In this document: positions 50,281-62,330 of the stretch, piece by piece | Layout of the letters: the number at the start of each line of letters is the position of its first letter | Numbering within the stretch: position 1 is the first letter of the stretch | Made by a program: the position numbers and the translations under genes | Notes under the pieces: generated by a model | The model's input: only the letters and a program-made list of their open reading frames with translations | What the model was told of the DNA's origin: nothing | Databases searched by the model: none | DNA from: Polynucleobacter sp. | GTDB taxonomy: Bacteria > Pseudomonadota > Gammaproteobacteria > Burkholderiales > Burkholderiaceae | Length of the DNA stretch: 64,000 bases | Assembly: GCA_024642065.1 (NCBI GenBank) | Contig: JAHEBW010000045.1 | Span: 186,001-250,000, forward strand | Reading direction: 5' to 3'

Positions 50281-52960
50281 CAAAATCAGCTTTCTGATCA
50301 TCGTCAATACGTCCTACATCAAAATACTGCGCATTTTTGTTGGCGATATAAAAACCGCTAACGCTTGAAGATGGCAACATCGCCATTGATTCAGTTAAAG
50401 ACATAGCCACTTCATTAGCCTTTAAAACTTCAAACATTTCTTTCTTAACCAAATGATCTGGGCATGCAGGATAGCCAGGCGCAGGCCTGATACCCACATA
50501 AGCCTCATCAATCATTTCATCGTTACTTAAATTTTCATCAGACGCATAAGCCCAAAGTTCTTTTCTAACGCGTTCGTGCATTTTTTCTGCAAACGCCTCA
50601 GCCAATCTATCAGCCAAAGCTTTCAACATAATTGAGCTGTAGTCATCATGCTTAGATTCAAATTCTTTTAATTTCTTTTCTATGGCATGACCGGATGTCA
50701 CAGCAAACATACCAACATAATCAGTAACGCCAGAATCTTTCGGCGCCACAAAATCAGCTAAACATCGATTAGGTTTTTTAACTCCATCGACAACTGGACG
50801 ATCTGATTGTTGCCTGTAGTTTTTCCAAGTTAGCAAAACTTCCTTGCGTGACTCATCTTGATACAACTCAATATTATCCCCTACGCTATTGGCTGGATAT
50901 AAACCAATAACGGCATCGGCTTGCAGCCAACGGCCCTGGATGATCTTTTGCAACATATCTTGAGCATCTTGATAAACCTTGGTGGCAGAATCTCCGACCA
51001 CTTCATCCTTAAGAATTTGCGGGAACTTACCAGCCAAATCCCAAGTTTGAAAGAATGGCGTCCAATCAATACATGTAGCGATTTCTGCTAAGTCATAATT
51101 CTTGAAAACACGGCGCCCAATAAACTTAGGCTTAACGATTTTCTCTTTTGACCAGTCAATTACCTGCTTATTAGCGCGAGCTTCCTCAAGACTAATCAGC
51201 GGTGTTTGTTTTTTATTAGCGTGCTGCTCACGAATTCTTTCGTATTCAACCGTTAAATCATCAATGAATTTCTTTGATCCGTCATCAGACAAAAGGCTAG
51301 AAGCAACAGATACAGCTCTTGATGCATCTGGAACATAAACAACTGGGCCTTCATAGTGCGGAGAAATCTTGACAGCCGTATGAACGCGAGAAGTTGTAGC
51401 GCCACCAATCATTAATGGCATTTTTCTTTCGCGGAAATAGTCATCGCGCTGCATCTCTTCCGCAACATAAGCCATTTCTTCCAATGAAGGTGTAATTAAT
51501 CCAGACAAGCCAATCAAGTCAGCTTTTTCTTCCTTAGCAACTTTTAATATTTCATTACAAGGGACCATCACGCCCATGTTCACAACATCGAAGTTGTTAC
51601 ATTGCAATACAACAGTCACAATATTCTTACCAATATCATGGACGTCACCTTTGACTGTTGCCATGATGATTTTTCCACGGGACTTAACGTCGCCACCGCG
51701 CTCTAATATTTGGCGCTTCTCTTCCTCAATATATGGAATCAAATGCGCAACTGCTTGCTTCATTACACGAGCACTTTTAACCACCTGCGGCAAAAACATT
51801 TTGCCGGCACCAAATAGGTCACCAACAACATTCATACCATCCATTAGAGGTCCTTCAATCACCTCAATCGGACGACCGTTTGCGTTGAATATTTCTAAAC
51901 GCATCTCTTCTGTATCTTCAACGATATGCGATGTAATGCCATGAACCAATGCATGAGTGAGGCGATCACGAACAGAGGCCTCTCTCCAGGCCAGAGTTTC
52001 TTCTGCTTTTGCCCCGCCACCTTTATATTCATCAGCAATCTCTAACAATCTCTCCGTTGGAGTCTTGCCATCTTTTTCTTTGAAGCGATTCAGAACCACA
52101 TCTTCAACGCGCTCTTTAAGCTTCTCATCTAAATCTGCATAGACGCCGAGCTGACCGGCATTAACAATGCCCATGTCTAAACCGGCTTTAATGGCGTGAT
52201 ACAAGAAAACCGTATGAATAGCTTCTCTAACAACATCATTGCCACGGAAAGAAAAGCTCACGTTAGAAACGCCGCCACTTACTTTGGCGCCTGGTAAATT
52301 TTTCTTAATCCAGGCAGTAGCATTAATGAAGTCATTGGCATAGTTGTCATGCTCTTCAATGCCAGTAGCTATTGCAAAAATATTAGGGTCAAAAATAATA
52401 TCTTCTGCAGGAAATCCTAATTCGCCCACCAAGATTTCGTAACTGCGCTGGCAAATTTCAATTTTTCTTTGGTATGTATCTGCTTGGCCTTTTTCGTCAA
52501 ACGCCATCACAACTGTTGCTGCACCATATCGACGAATTAAGTTGGCTTGATGCCTAAAGGCATCCTCCCCCTCTTTCATTGATATTGAGTTAACAATTGC
52601 TTTACCTTGAACACATTGCAGCCCCGCCTCAATCACCGTCCACTTAGAAGAGTCGATCATCACAGGTACGCGAGAAATATCTGGTTCTGATGCAATCAAA
52701 TTTAAGAATCGAACCATGGCGGCTTTTGAATCCAACATGGCTTCGTCCATGTTGATATCAATGATCTGAGCGCCATTTTCAACTTGCTGGCGCGCTACAG
52801 ATAGGGCCTCGTCATACTGACCATTTAAGATCATGCGTGCAAACGCTTTTGATCCTGTCACGTTGGTTCTCTCACCCACGTTAACAAAACCAACGTGCGG
52901 GCTAATGTTGCACGGCTCTAAACCAGACAAACGCATTGGGGGCATAGTTACTGAAGTCAT
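50264..52960 (-). CDS. metH: Methionine synthase, pterin/cobalamin/reactivation domains (split MetH)
   Basis: [40 protein letters not shown] (DxHxxG); activation domain [14 protein letters not shown]. Confidence 0.97.
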   Translation of the reverse strand: MTSVTMPPMRLSGLEPCNISPHVGFVNVGERTNVTGSKAFARMILNGQYDEALSVARQQVENGAQIIDINMDEAMLDSKAAMVRFLNLIASEPDISRVPVMIDSSKWTVIEAGLQCVQGKAIVNSISMKEGEDAFRHQANLIRRYGAATVVMAFDEKGQADTYQRKIEICQRSYEILVGELGFPAEDIIFDPNIFAIATGIEEHDNYANDFINATAWIKKNLPGAKVSGGVSNVSFSFRGNDVVREAIHTVFLYHAIKAGLDMGIVNAGQLGVYADLDEKLKERVEDVVLNRFKEKDGKTPTERLLEIADEYKGGGAKAEETLAWREASVRDRLTHALVHGITSHIVEDTEEMRLEIFNANGRPIEVIEGPLMDGMNVVGDLFGAGKMFLPQVVKSARVMKQAVAHLIPYIEEEKRQILERGGDVKSRGKIIMATVKGDVHDIGKNIVTVVLQCNNFDVVNMGVMVPCNEILKVAKEEKADLIGLSGLITPSLEEMAYVAEEMQRDDYFRERKMPLMIGGATTSRVHTAVKISPHYEGPVVYVPDASRAVSVASSLLSDDGSKKFIDDLTVEYERIREQHANKKQTPLISLEEARANKQVIDWSKEKIVKPKFIGRRVFKNYDLAEIATCIDWTPFFQTWDLAGKFPQILKDEVVGDSATKVYQDAQDMLQKIIQGRWLQADAVIGLYPANSVGDNIELYQDESRKEVLLTWKNYRQQSDRPVVDGVKKPNRCLADFVAPKDSGVTDYVGMFAVTSGHAIEKKLKEFESKHDDYSSIMLKALADRLAEAFAEKMHERVRKELWAYASDENLSNDEMIDEAYVGIRPAPGYPACPDHLVKKEMFEVLKANEVAMSLTESMAMLPSSSVSGFYIANKNAQYFDVGRIDDDQKADFAKRPK

Positions 52961-53997
52961 TACACAGACTCCTTATAAGCATTCCAACGGCGTGAAGGTC
53001 TTTTGGCTACCGCATCAGCGATAGCTTTAATGTGAGCAGGAGTGGTTCCGCAGCACCCCCCCACTAAATTGACTAATCCATCTTTTGAAAACTCATCCAA
53101 TAGTCTTGATGTCATTTCTGGAGTTTCATCAAATCCTGTATCACTCATTGGGTTGGGTAGACCTGCATTGGGATAGCAGGAAACTGCAACATCACACACC
53201 TTAGCAAGCTCAGCAATATATGGGCGCATTAATGTTGCACCCAAAGCACAATTCAAACCAAACGTTAATGGTTTTGCATGGCGCAAACTATTCCAAAAAG
53301 CTTCGACTGTTTGTCCAGACAAAATTCTTCCAGATGCGTCTGTAACCGTACCAGAGATCATGACTGGAATACGAACACCCGCCTCTTCAAAAAATTCATC
53401 AATTGCAAATAATGCAGCCTTTGCATTGAGAGTATCAAAAATTGTCTCTACCAAAAACACATCTGCGCCACCTTCATACAAAGCTTCAACTTGCTCTTTA
53501 TAGGCAACACGCAATTGCTCAAATGTGACATTTCTGGCGCCCGGATCATTGACGTCGGGCGAGATGCTCGCTGTTTTAGGTGTTGGTCCAACTGCACCAG
53601 CTACAAATCGAGGTTTATCAGGTGTTGAAAATTCATCACAAGCTTGCTTCGCCAATTTGGCTGCAGCAATATTCATCTCTCTAGCAAGCTCTGGCATTTT
53701 GTAATCATCTTGAGCAACCGTTGTTGCGCCAAAAGTATTTGTTTCAATTAAGTCAGCACCTGCTGCCAAATACTGTCGATGAATATCCAAAATAACTTCT
53801 GGATGAGTTAGATTTAATAATTCATTATTACCTTTAAGATCACTAGGGTGAGCCTCAAAACGTTTAGATTGCGGCAAGCCTCTATAGTCTTCTTCAGATA
53901 ATTTGCGCTGTTGAATCATGGTGCCCATAGCACCATCTAAAACCAAAATTCGGTTTTTAAGTAAATCCGGCAAATTAGCGCCACGGGTATAAAGCAT
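52960..53997 (-). CDS. metH: Homocysteine S-methyltransferase domain protein (split MetH N-terminal unit)
   Basis: [32 protein letters not shown] zinc cysteines; TAATG overlap with the partner; start at MLYTRGAN. Confidence 0.95.
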   Translation of the reverse strand: MLYTRGANLPDLLKNRILVLDGAMGTMIQQRKLSEEDYRGLPQSKRFEAHPSDLKGNNELLNLTHPEVILDIHRQYLAAGADLIETNTFGATTVAQDDYKMPELAREMNIAAAKLAKQACDEFSTPDKPRFVAGAVGPTPKTASISPDVNDPGARNVTFEQLRVAYKEQVEALYEGGADVFLVETIFDTLNAKAALFAIDEFFEEAGVRIPVMISGTVTDASGRILSGQTVEAFWNSLRHAKPLTFGLNCALGATLMRPYIAELAKVCDVAVSCYPNAGLPNPMSDTGFDETPEMTSRLLDEFSKDGLVNLVGGCCGTTPAHIKAIADAVAKRPSRRWNAYKESV

Positions 53998-54114
53998 AGG
54001 TAAAAACTCTTGGTTTAACCGCAAATTGATTGCGGCAAATGAATTAAAGCTATATTTTATCGGTATTAGACATATTTATCTGATTCCATTAACTTTTTTA
54101 TTCTAGGAGCCCTC

Positions 54115-54576
54115 ATGTTTGGAGCGATGCCTGATTTCAATCAAAGTCTTGAAATGTTCAAAACCATGTGGGGCAACTCGCCAACACCTGGTGACTTAAG
54201 TGGCTTTGGGGCTGGTATTGGTGGGGGTGCCGGGATGCCAACACTTGATATTGAAGAGCTAGATAAGCGTATTCAGGACCTTAAAAGCGTTGAAAACTGG
54301 CTGCAATTGAATATGAGCGTCCTCAGAAGCACTATTCAGGGCCTAGAGGTTCAGCGCGCCACATTAGCTGCTTTACAAAGCTTTAGCGCTGCCATGACCC
54401 CTGAAGCAATGGCGGAAGCCGGCAAGGCAGCCCAAAAGGCAGCCAGCCAAGCAACTCAAGCTGCAACAGAAATGGCAACTGAGATGGCTACGGGTAGCTT
54501 TTCAAACAAGAAAACCGCAAAATCCCGTCCGAGCAAGCCTCGCGCAACAAGTAGCCGCCGCGCCAAAGGTAGTTAA
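54115..54576 (+). CDS. phaM: PhaM-like polyhydroxyalkanoate granule regulatory protein
   Basis: DFNQSLEMFKTMW; DIEELDKRIQDLKSVENWLQLNMSVLRSTIQGLEVQRATLAALQ; basic C-terminal tail. Confidence 0.88.
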   Translation: MFGAMPDFNQSLEMFKTMWGNSPTPGDLSGFGAGIGGGAGMPTLDIEELDKRIQDLKSVENWLQLNMSVLRSTIQGLEVQRATLAALQSFSAAMTPEAMAEAGKAAQKAASQATQAATEMATEMATGSFSNKKTAKSRPSKPRATSSRRAKGS

Positions 54577-55561
54577 GATGGGCGATGGCCTCGCCCATCG
54601 CAAACGTGAGTTGGTGTAGATCTAACTCACGTTTAAACATCACGGGTACCAAATCTCTGGCATGCCCAGGTCCACCAGAACAAAATGCCATTGTCTCTTC
54701 AAGACGATCTGCATGATGTTGTTTTAGCTGTTCGATACGAAGATGCAGGCCATTAAATGGTTTGCCATGGGATGGCAACACCAAAACACCCTCTGGCAAA
54801 TCGAAGTATCTCTCTAGCGAACTCAAATAAAGCCCCAAAGGGTCAGCATCTGGCTCAGTATCAAAAACACTAACATTGGTGGATATTCTTGGTAGCACCA
54901 TATCACCAGAAATTAGCAAATTTAAATCCGCACACCAAAGTGATGCATGCTCAGGAGCATGGCCATAGCCCACAACAACTTTCCAAGAGCGGCCTCCAAT
55001 TTGGATATCCTCATTGTCTAGAATTCTTCGAAATCGCGGAGGCAAACTAGGCACCATATTGCTAAAGTAATCTGCACGCGCCCTGATTTTTTCTAAATCA
55101 GATTCTTCAGTTAAGCCATGCTTAGAAAAATGATCTGCCGCTCCACCTCCACCAGCCACTGAACCCGCCTTTGTTCCAGATGGACTGATTAAGTACTTTG
55201 CCAACAAAAAATCAGTCATGGTTATCCAGAGTGGCACATTCCATTTTTCACATAGCCATGATGAAAGCCCAATATGATCAGGATGCATGTGAGTCACAAT
55301 GACTCTAACAATTGGCAAACCCTCAAGTTCATTCTTAAAGATAACTTCCCACGCTTCCTTGCTCGCTTGATTGGCAATTCCACAATCAACAAGCGTCCAG
55401 CCTTCAACGCCATTCAACGAATCTCTTAATAACCACAAATTAATATGGTTAAGGGCAAACGGCAAGGGCATGCGTACCCATTTAACAAAGGGATTAAGCG
55501 CCTTTGCTTGACCGACTTCGGGTAAGTCATCACCTAATGGGTAATTAATTTCGCTCATCAA
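54488..55561 (-). CDS. Metallo-beta-lactamase fold hydrolase
   Basis: VTHMHPDHIGLSSWL; GYGHAPEHASLWCADLNLLISGDMVLP; LPSHGKPF. Confidence 0.94.
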   Translation of the reverse strand: MMSEINYPLGDDLPEVGQAKALNPFVKWVRMPLPFALNHINLWLLRDSLNGVEGWTLVDCGIANQASKEAWEVIFKNELEGLPIVRVIVTHMHPDHIGLSSWLCEKWNVPLWITMTDFLLAKYLISPSGTKAGSVAGGGGAADHFSKHGLTEESDLEKIRARADYFSNMVPSLPPRFRRILDNEDIQIGGRSWKVVVGYGHAPEHASLWCADLNLLISGDMVLPRISTNVSVFDTEPDADPLGLYLSSLERYFDLPEGVLVLPSHGKPFNGLHLRIEQLKQHHADRLEETMAFCSGGPGHARDLVPVMFKRELDLHQLTFAMGEAIAHLNYLWRGGYLLREACSDGILRFSCLKSYP

Positions 55562-55682
55562 TATTTTTCATTCTTACCACTAAAGATAGAGTGGTTTTTT
55601 TAAGATCAAATTTATACAAGTACTAAATAACTATAATGGCACAAAGACAGTTATATTGTTAATCAATCAACATAGGCTTAAC

Positions 55683-56351
55683 ATGACATCATCAAACAAT
55701 CCCTACATCTTATCTAAGTTGCTCGATAACAATAAAGAGTGGGTTGCATCAGTCACAAAATCTGACCCTAATTACTTCAGTCGTTTAGTTGGCCAACAAG
55801 CCCCCGAATACTTATGGATCGGTTGCTCAGACTCTAGAGTTCCAGCGAATCAAATTACGGGACTTGCGCCTGGCGAAGTTTTCGTTCACAGAAATATTGC
55901 TAACGTAGTCGTGCACACTGATTTAAATGCGCTATCAGTCATTCAGTTCGCTGTTGATCAAATTAAAGTTAAGCACATTATTGTTGTTGGCCATTATGGT
56001 TGTTCTGGTGTTCGCGCAGCGCAAAAGAAGGCTCGTATTGGTTTAGCCGACAACTGGATTCGCCACGTTCAAGATGTTCAAGATAAGCATGGCAAATATT
56101 TAGGTACAGTCCTCAAAGAATCAGAGCAGTTTGATCATCTTTGCGAACTTAACGTGATTGAACAAGTCATGAACGTTTGTCAAACAACTAGCGTTCAAGA
56201 TGCTTGGGCTAAGAACCAAGAGATCACTGTTCACGGCTGGATCTATGATTTGAAAGATGGCGGCGTAAGAGATCTTGGCATTAGCATCAAGAGCGCTTCC
56301 GAACTTGAGTCTCGATATCAAACAGTATTAACAAAAAATTATTCTCTGTGA
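55683..56351 (+). CDS. can: Beta-class carbonic anhydrase
   Basis: WIGCSDSRVPANQITGLAPGEVFVHRNIANVV; VVGHYGCSGVRAA; start at MTSSNNPYI. Confidence 0.96.
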   Translation: MTSSNNPYILSKLLDNNKEWVASVTKSDPNYFSRLVGQQAPEYLWIGCSDSRVPANQITGLAPGEVFVHRNIANVVVHTDLNALSVIQFAVDQIKVKHIIVVGHYGCSGVRAAQKKARIGLADNWIRHVQDVQDKHGKYLGTVLKESEQFDHLCELNVIEQVMNVCQTTSVQDAWAKNQEITVHGWIYDLKDGGVRDLGISIKSASELESRYQTVLTKNYSL

Positions 56352-56542
56352 GTAACTCAAATTCATCTATAACCAATAGGCCAGCATCTCCATGCATTAA
56401 CTTATGCAGAATGGATGAGGATGATCTTTATTGTTTGGGCTGCTTTAGAACACTTGATGAAATTGCAGTTTGGGGCGAATTAAGTGAGTCAGAAAGAGAG
56501 CCTGTTTGGCTAGCTCTAGAAGAAAGAGCTTCACAAAAATAA
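56348..56542 (+). CDS. DUF1289 domain-containing protein
   Basis: SPCINLCRMDEDDLYCLGCFRTLDEIAVW; GTGA overlap with can. Confidence 0.9.
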   Translation: MSNSNSSITNRPASPCINLCRMDEDDLYCLGCFRTLDEIAVWGELSESEREPVWLALEERASQK

Positions 56543-56544
56543 AA

Positions 56545-56571
56545 AAAAGGGTCACTTTCGTGACCCTTTTT
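56545..56571. terminator. Bidirectional intrinsic terminator
   Basis: AAAAGGGTCAC-TTTC-GTGACCCTTTTT between convergent genes. Confidence 0.9.
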
Positions 56572-56599
56572 AATACATCTCGAAATTAATTCATATGAA

Positions 56600-57583
56600 T
56601 TAATCTGCGTAGATACCAGCTTTCTTGATAATTGGTGTCCACAACTCAATTTGAGATTTCAAATGAGCTTTGTGACCAGCAGGGCTAGCATTTTTCTCGT
56701 TAGGTACTGTAGCACCTAAATCAAGCATTTTTGCTTTGTAACCTGCATCATTAATACCAGCCTTGATTGCTGCAGCCAATTTATCTGTAGCAGCCTTAGA
56801 TGTGCCCTTTGGAGCATAAACACCGTGCCATACATTCACTTGGAAGTTTTTCAAACCTTGCTCATGCATAGTTGGAATATCTTTGAATGCAGGGATACGT
56901 TGCATTGTAGTTGCGCCATACGCCTTTACTGAACCAGCCTTTAACTGACCAGCCAAGTTAGTTGTTTGGTCACACATCAATTGAACCTGGCCACCCATAA
57001 GATCTGTCAACGCTGGTGCAGTACCTTTGTATGGCACTGTTGTCATATCTTGCTGAATAGAGCTCATGAACAATAAGCCGCACAAGTGGCTAGCTGAACC
57101 GATACCAGCATTTGCATATGCAACTTTTGTACCGTTCGCTTTGATGTAAGCCAATAACTCTTTGTAGTTCTTAGGAGGCAAATCTTTGTTTGCAACCATC
57201 ACCATTGGCACATCAGCTACTTGACCTAAATGCTCAAAGTCAGTCAATGGATCGTAGCCTAAGTTACGGTATAGGCCTGGAGCTGTAGACATACCAATGT
57301 GGTGAATCAAAAGTGTGTAACCGTCATTAGCGGCATTCATTACTTTTTTAGCAGCAATCGTTCCACCAGCGCCTGGTGAGTTATCAACAATAACTTGTTG
57401 CTTTAGTGCTTTACCCATTACAAGTGCTAGCTCACGAGCAACTTTATCTGTTGGGCCACCTGCAGCAAAAGGAACAACCAATGTTACTGGCTTGTCTTCT
57501 GGGAATGCAGCTTGAGAAGTACCTGATACAACGGCCGCTAGAACACCTACAGCAACCATCGCTTTGCGAAAACTCTTGTTCAT
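56600..57583 (-). CDS. Bug/TctC family tripartite tricarboxylate transporter substrate-binding protein
   Basis: KPVTLVVPFAAGGPTDKVARELA; YKGTAPALTDLMGGQVQLM; start at MNKSFRKAM. Confidence 0.94.
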   Translation of the reverse strand: MNKSFRKAMVAVGVLAAVVSGTSQAAFPEDKPVTLVVPFAAGGPTDKVARELALVMGKALKQQVIVDNSPGAGGTIAAKKVMNAANDGYTLLIHHIGMSTAPGLYRNLGYDPLTDFEHLGQVADVPMVMVANKDLPPKNYKELLAYIKANGTKVAYANAGIGSASHLCGLLFMSSIQQDMTTVPYKGTAPALTDLMGGQVQLMCDQTTNLAGQLKAGSVKAYGATTMQRIPAFKDIPTMHEQGLKNFQVNVWHGVYAPKGTSKAATDKLAAAIKAGINDAGYKAKMLDLGATVPNEKNASPAGHKAHLKSQIELWTPIIKKAGIYAD

Positions 57584-57743
57584 AAATATCTCCTTAACGG
57601 TTGTTGCCATTAGAAATAAGCAAATCAACGTTTCCATTGTAAGGAAAAACGAAGGAAAAGTGAGATAAGTTACAAATCGTTTTACTAAGAATTTACCCTT
57701 AGAAAATAATTAAATGCTGCGGTGCAATATTTGATGTTAGGGC

Positions 57744-58172
57744 TTAGTTTTTGGCTAACAAAAATTGATTGTGATCTGAGGTAATGGTTACCTGCTCTTT
57801 TTGAGCCCGCTTGGCAATTTTTAGCACCAACTTATCTTTGCTGATCAAAGTTGCAGGTTTCAATGTGTAGGCCAGATTAATGAAAACTTGATCATCACGA
57901 TCCTTGCATTTCCAAGGCGCAACTTGCAACTCAAGATCATCAATAACTCTGGACCAGGATTGCCATTGCAAGATGGTCTCTTTTTGAGTCTCTTCGTCTA
58001 AATCAAATTGAGGCCGGCTAATGACATCAGCGAACTCTTCAATTGTGTTTTGAGTAGCAACTGCATCAAGCTCGTGATTTGTTAAAGCAGCGCGAAGCGG
58101 ATGCGCTCGCTCATCATCAAATACCAAAATATCCAGCAAAATATTTGTATCTAAAACAACGACAGGTTTCAC
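57744..58172 (-). CDS. PIN domain ribonuclease-like protein (putative toxin family)
   Basis: VVVLDTNILLDILVF; CKDRDDQVFINLAYTLKPATLISKDKLVL acidic residues. Confidence 0.87.
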   Translation of the reverse strand: MKPVVVLDTNILLDILVFDDERAHPLRAALTNHELDAVATQNTIEEFADVISRPQFDLDEETQKETILQWQSWSRVIDDLELQVAPWKCKDRDDQVFINLAYTLKPATLISKDKLVLKIAKRAQKEQVTITSDHNQFLLAKN

Positions 58173-58177
58173 TGGAT

Positions 58178-59998
58178 TTATTCGACGGTAACGGACTTGG
58201 CAAGATTTCTTGGCTTATCAACATCAGTGCCGCGAGCACATGCGGTGTGATATGCCAACAACTGTAGTGGTACCACGTGAAGAATTGGAGAAAGATCGCC
58301 GTAATGCTCAGGCATACGAATCACATGAATGCCATCAACCGCAGTGATGAGAGTATCTGCATCAGCAAATACGTATAACTTTCCACCACGCGCCTTAACC
58401 TCTTGCATATTGGATTTCAACTTCTCTAACAAAGCATCATTGGGCGCCACCGTTACAACTGGCATTTGCTCGGTTACTAAAGCTAATGGGCCATGCTTCA
58501 ATTCTCCAGCAGGATATGCTTCAGCATGAATATAAGAGATCTCTTTTAACTTCAACGCACCCTCTAGGGCAATCGGATAATGCAAACCTCTTCCCAAGAA
58601 AAGAGCATTCTCACACTTAGAGAATGACTCACTCCAAGCAATAATTTGCGGCTCAAGCGCCAAGGCTGCATTGATTGCAGAAGGTAGATGACGCAAACGA
58701 TTGAAGGCATCTTTTTCTTGTGCGTTACTCAATTGCTTTCTGTGTTTTGCCAAAGTAAGCGCCAACAAATACAAGCCAACCAACTGCGTCGTAAATGCTT
58801 TTGTGGAAGCAACACCAATCTCTGTACCAGCATGGGTTAAGAAACGATATTTAGTTTCTCTGACCATAGCGCTAGTGGCAACATTACAAACAGCAAGGGT
58901 TTCAGTATGGCCCAGTGATTGCGCATGACGAAGAGCAGCCAATGTATCGGCCGTTTCGCCAGACTGAGAAACCACGATGACTAGCGCATTTGGATTGGGC
59001 ACAGTTTTGCGATAGCGATATTCACTTGCAATCTCAACCTGAGTCGATATTCCTGCTAAATCTTCTAGCCAATATTTAGCCGTACTTGCAGCGTAATAAC
59101 TTGTACCGCACGCCAAAATCAAAACACTATTAATTTTTTCCCAGTCAGCACTTGTTGCACCAAACAAAGATGGGTCAGCATGTTGCGCGTGACCTAATGT
59201 ATCTGCAATGGCGCGGGGCTGCTCAAAAATTTCTTTTTGCATGTAATGCTGATATGGGCCCAAATCAACGGCTGCCACTTGCGCAGGAACATCTTTTTTA
59301 GCTCGCGTCTGAATCTCGCCATTGACATTAGTAATGGTTACGCCATCAGTTGTTAAAACAGCAATGTCACCTTCTTCAAGATATGACATTGAGTTAGCAT
59401 GCTCTGCAACAGCTAGAGCATCTGAAGCTAGAAAATTTTCTTGATTGCCATAAGCAACCACTAGAGGTGAGCCCACTCGAGCCCCAACCAAAATACCAGG
59501 TGCATCCTGAGCAATAACGCCAATCGCATACGCACCGTGCAATCTTGGAACAATGGCGCGCACGGCGGCTGGCAAATCTCTTTGCGTCATCTTCACATAA
59601 GTTTGATGAATCAGGTGAGCAATGACTTCTGTATCTGTTTGCGAAACAAAAATATAGCCAGCAGCTTTGAGCTCTTCTCTTAATTCTTCATAATTTTCGA
59701 TAATGCCGTTATGAACCAAACCAATCAAATCGTTTGAAAAGTGAGGATGAGCATTAACAGTATCAGGCTTGCCATGAGTGGCCCAGCGAGTGTGAGCAAT
59801 ACCAATATTGCCAGACATTTTCTGGCCCTGCTCTGCTAAATCCGAAACTCGAGCAGTTGTTCGCGCTCTAACTAACTCTCCATTAGATACCAAAGCAAAA
59901 CCGCAAGAGTCATAGCCGCGGTATTCAAGCCGACGAAGGCCTTCAACTAAAACATCAACGATATTTCTTTTAGCTACTGCGCCAACAATCCCACACAT
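58178..59998 (-). CDS. glmS: Glutamine-fructose-6-phosphate aminotransferase
   Basis: [45 protein letters not shown]-terminal KSVTVE. Confidence 0.98.
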   Translation of the reverse strand: MCGIVGAVAKRNIVDVLVEGLRRLEYRGYDSCGFALVSNGELVRARTTARVSDLAEQGQKMSGNIGIAHTRWATHGKPDTVNAHPHFSNDLIGLVHNGIIENYEELREELKAAGYIFVSQTDTEVIAHLIHQTYVKMTQRDLPAAVRAIVPRLHGAYAIGVIAQDAPGILVGARVGSPLVVAYGNQENFLASDALAVAEHANSMSYLEEGDIAVLTTDGVTITNVNGEIQTRAKKDVPAQVAAVDLGPYQHYMQKEIFEQPRAIADTLGHAQHADPSLFGATSADWEKINSVLILACGTSYYAASTAKYWLEDLAGISTQVEIASEYRYRKTVPNPNALVIVVSQSGETADTLAALRHAQSLGHTETLAVCNVATSAMVRETKYRFLTHAGTEIGVASTKAFTTQLVGLYLLALTLAKHRKQLSNAQEKDAFNRLRHLPSAINAALALEPQIIAWSESFSKCENALFLGRGLHYPIALEGALKLKEISYIHAEAYPAGELKHGPLALVTEQMPVVTVAPNDALLEKLKSNMQEVKARGGKLYVFADADTLITAVDGIHVIRMPEHYGDLSPILHVVPLQLLAYHTACARGTDVDKPRNLAKSVTVE

Positions 59999-60031
59999 GA
60001 CTATTTCCTATTAGTTGATGCTCTATCTAAT

Positions 60032-61399
60032 TTATTTTGATTTTTTGACTGGTCGCTGCCAGTTCAATGAAATTTGTTTAACTCTTGTAACCGTGAGCTG
60101 ACCTGCTGGCGCATCTTTAGTAAGCGTCGTTCCTGCGCCCAATGTTGCTCCCTTGCCAACGGTCACGGGGGCCACTAATTGAGTATCTGAACCGATAAAC
60201 GCTTCATCCTCAATAACTGTTCGGAATTTGTTAACGCCGTCGTAGTTACAAGTAATGGTGCCCGCACCAACGTTAACCTTAGAACCAATTGTTGCATCAC
60301 CAATGTAGGCCAAATGATTAGCTTTACTGTTAGAAGCAATTTGACTGTTCTTTACTTCAACAAAGTTACCAATATGAACTTCATTAGCAAGCTCTGTACC
60401 AGGGCGCAATCTTGCATAAGGGCCAATCACACTCTTGGCACCAACTTTAGCTTGATCAATATGCGTGTAGGCATGAATCACAGCGCCAGCCTCAATCACC
60501 GCATCACGAATCACACAGTAAGGACCGACTGATACGCCATCTGCCAAAGTTACCTGGCCTTCAAAAATACATCCAACATCAATTTTTACATCTTGGCCGC
60601 AAACTAATTGGCCTCGAATATCTATTCTTGCAGGATCCATTAAAGTGACGCCCGCATCGAGTAAGCGCTTAGCCAACTCCAGTTGCCATGTGCGCTCTAA
60701 CTCTGCAAGTTGTTCACGACTGTTAACTCCAACAGTTTCCCAAGATGCATCAGGCGCTGTTGTGTGAACTGGCACTCCCTCATTAACCGCCAAAGAGATG
60801 ATGTCTGTTAAATAATATTCACCTTGAGCATTATTTGGCTCTAAAGCTTTTAACCAACGCTTTAATTGCGCGGTAGGAACAGCCATTAGGCCTGTATTAA
60901 TTTCTGTAATAGCCTTGATCTCTGGGTTGGCATCTTTCTCTTCAACGATAGATTGAACGCCACCATCCAGATTTCTAACAATTCTTCCATAGCCACTTGG
61001 GTTCGGCATGATTTGGGTCAACAAACCCAAGGCACCTTCACCAGCTAACTGACATAAACGCTCTAAGGTTTTAGTTTGAATCAATGGCACATCGCCATAC
61101 AAGATCAAAGTTGGTTCACTGTCGACCAAAAGATCTGCCGCCTGTAAAACAGCGTGTCCAGTACCTTTTTGCTCTTTTTGAACAACTGTTTTGGCAGAAA
61201 TCGCTGATTTCTCGAGATATTCTCGAATGGCATCACCACCATGCCCAAGAACAACAATCGCCTGATGCTGGCCTGTTATGGCCGCAGCACTGGCAATTGC
61301 ATGCGCAAGCATGGGCTTGCCGGCAAGCGGGTGTAAAACCTTGGGCAAAGCAGATCGCATACGCTTTCCCTGCCCAGCAGCTAATATGACTATATTCAT
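60032..61399 (-). CDS. glmU: Bifunctional UDP-N-acetylglucosamine pyrophosphorylase/glucosamine-1-phosphate N-acetyltransferase
   Basis: [26 protein letters not shown]; left-handed beta-helix hexapeptides. Confidence 0.98.
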   Translation of the reverse strand: MNIVILAAGQGKRMRSALPKVLHPLAGKPMLAHAIASAAAITGQHQAIVVLGHGGDAIREYLEKSAISAKTVVQKEQKGTGHAVLQAADLLVDSEPTLILYGDVPLIQTKTLERLCQLAGEGALGLLTQIMPNPSGYGRIVRNLDGGVQSIVEEKDANPEIKAITEINTGLMAVPTAQLKRWLKALEPNNAQGEYYLTDIISLAVNEGVPVHTTAPDASWETVGVNSREQLAELERTWQLELAKRLLDAGVTLMDPARIDIRGQLVCGQDVKIDVGCIFEGQVTLADGVSVGPYCVIRDAVIEAGAVIHAYTHIDQAKVGAKSVIGPYARLRPGTELANEVHIGNFVEVKNSQIASNSKANHLAYIGDATIGSKVNVGAGTITCNYDGVNKFRTVIEDEAFIGSDTQLVAPVTVGKGATLGAGTTLTKDAPAGQLTVTRVKQISLNWQRPVKKSK

Positions 61400-61412
61400 T
61401 GATAATAATTAT

Positions 61413-62330
61413 ATGTGTTTATTCAAGCGCCTCCTAACTCCCAAGCTAATAATGGTTTATTTCATATTTGCCATTATTTCTGGGTGTAGTGCTGTTCGCC
61501 TGGTATATAACCAAGGGGATACGCTGACCTATTGGTGGCTAGATGATCATATTGGCTTTAATTCAGAGCAAGAGGCGTTTACCAGGTCGTCTCTAGAGCA
61601 TCTTTTCTGGTGGCACCGAACAGAACAGCTACAAGCTATTTCTGTAACTTTAGATAAAGCCCAGCAAAAACTTCAAAAGCCCATCTCCAAACAAGAAATG
61701 GTGGGTTTAACGGGTGACTTAAAAAAACATGGTTACAGCATATTTGATCAAATCATCCCTGATGCCGCTAAATTAGTAATTAGCCTTCAGCCGGCGCAAA
61801 TTGATTCGATTGAAAGACGTTTTGCAAAAAACAATGAAAAGTTCCGTAAAGAGTTTTTACTGGACAACAAAGATAAACAAGTAAAAATTCGCGCTGACCG
61901 AGTCATCGACAGAACAGAATGGCTATTTGGCAGTCTTAGCAAAGAGCAAGAAAAGAAGATTCGAGAATTTCTAATTAATCACCCAGTCGACATGGAGATG
62001 GTCTACAAAGAACGCTTACGTCGACAATCGGATTTGATTCAAATTTGCAAAGAGGTTAATCAAAAGAAGTTAAGTCAAAAAGCAACCGAGGCGCTATTAA
62101 AAGACTATATGAAGTTTTTTGAAGCAGGCAAAACAAAAGATCAACAAGCCTTTAACAAAAAATGGATGGAGACTGGTGCAGAAGTCACATCATTCATCAC
62201 ACATGTAATGAATGATGAACAACGTCAATATGCTTTTGAAAGAATTGGTGGGTGGCTTACAGATGTTCGCGAACTGATTAGAGATTCATCTGCACTGGCT
62301 GCCAAGAGATCTGCTCTTCTAAATCGCTAG
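61413..62330 (+). CDS. DUF6279-like lipoprotein
   Basis: Lipobox [33 protein letters not shown]; start at MCLFKRLL since the longer ORF runs into antisense glmU. Confidence 0.8.
   Translation: MCLFKRLLTPKLIMVYFIFAIISGCSAVRLVYNQGDTLTYWWLDDHIGFNSEQEAFTRSSLEHLFWWHRTEQLQAISVTLDKAQQKLQKPISKQEMVGLTGDLKKHGYSIFDQIIPDAAKLVISLQPAQIDSIERRFAKNNEKFRKEFLLDNKDKQVKIRADRVIDRTEWLFGSLSKEQEKKIREFLINHPVDMEMVYKERLRRQSDLIQICKEVNQKKLSQKATEALLKDYMKFFEAGKTKDQQAFNKKWMETGAEVTSFITHVMNDEQRQYAFERIGGWLTDVRELIRDSSALAAKRSALLNR

Noticed and set aside
55576-55601. Terminator-like hairpin ACCACT-N8-AGTGGT plus T7 before carbonic anhydrase
   Set aside because: Only a 6-bp stem, located upstream of the likely can promoter (TATAAT at 55632) with no upstream plus-strand gene to terminate; not enough support.
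57584-57743. Possible small RNA or toxin antitoxin partner in the gap between the Bug protein and PIN gene
   Set aside because: AT-rich, no convincing ORF, terminator or promoter pair visible.
61278-61412. N-terminal extension of the 350-aa ORF antisense to glmU
   Set aside because: Overlaps the glmU 5' end; the lipoprotein signal peptide begins at the ATG at 61413.
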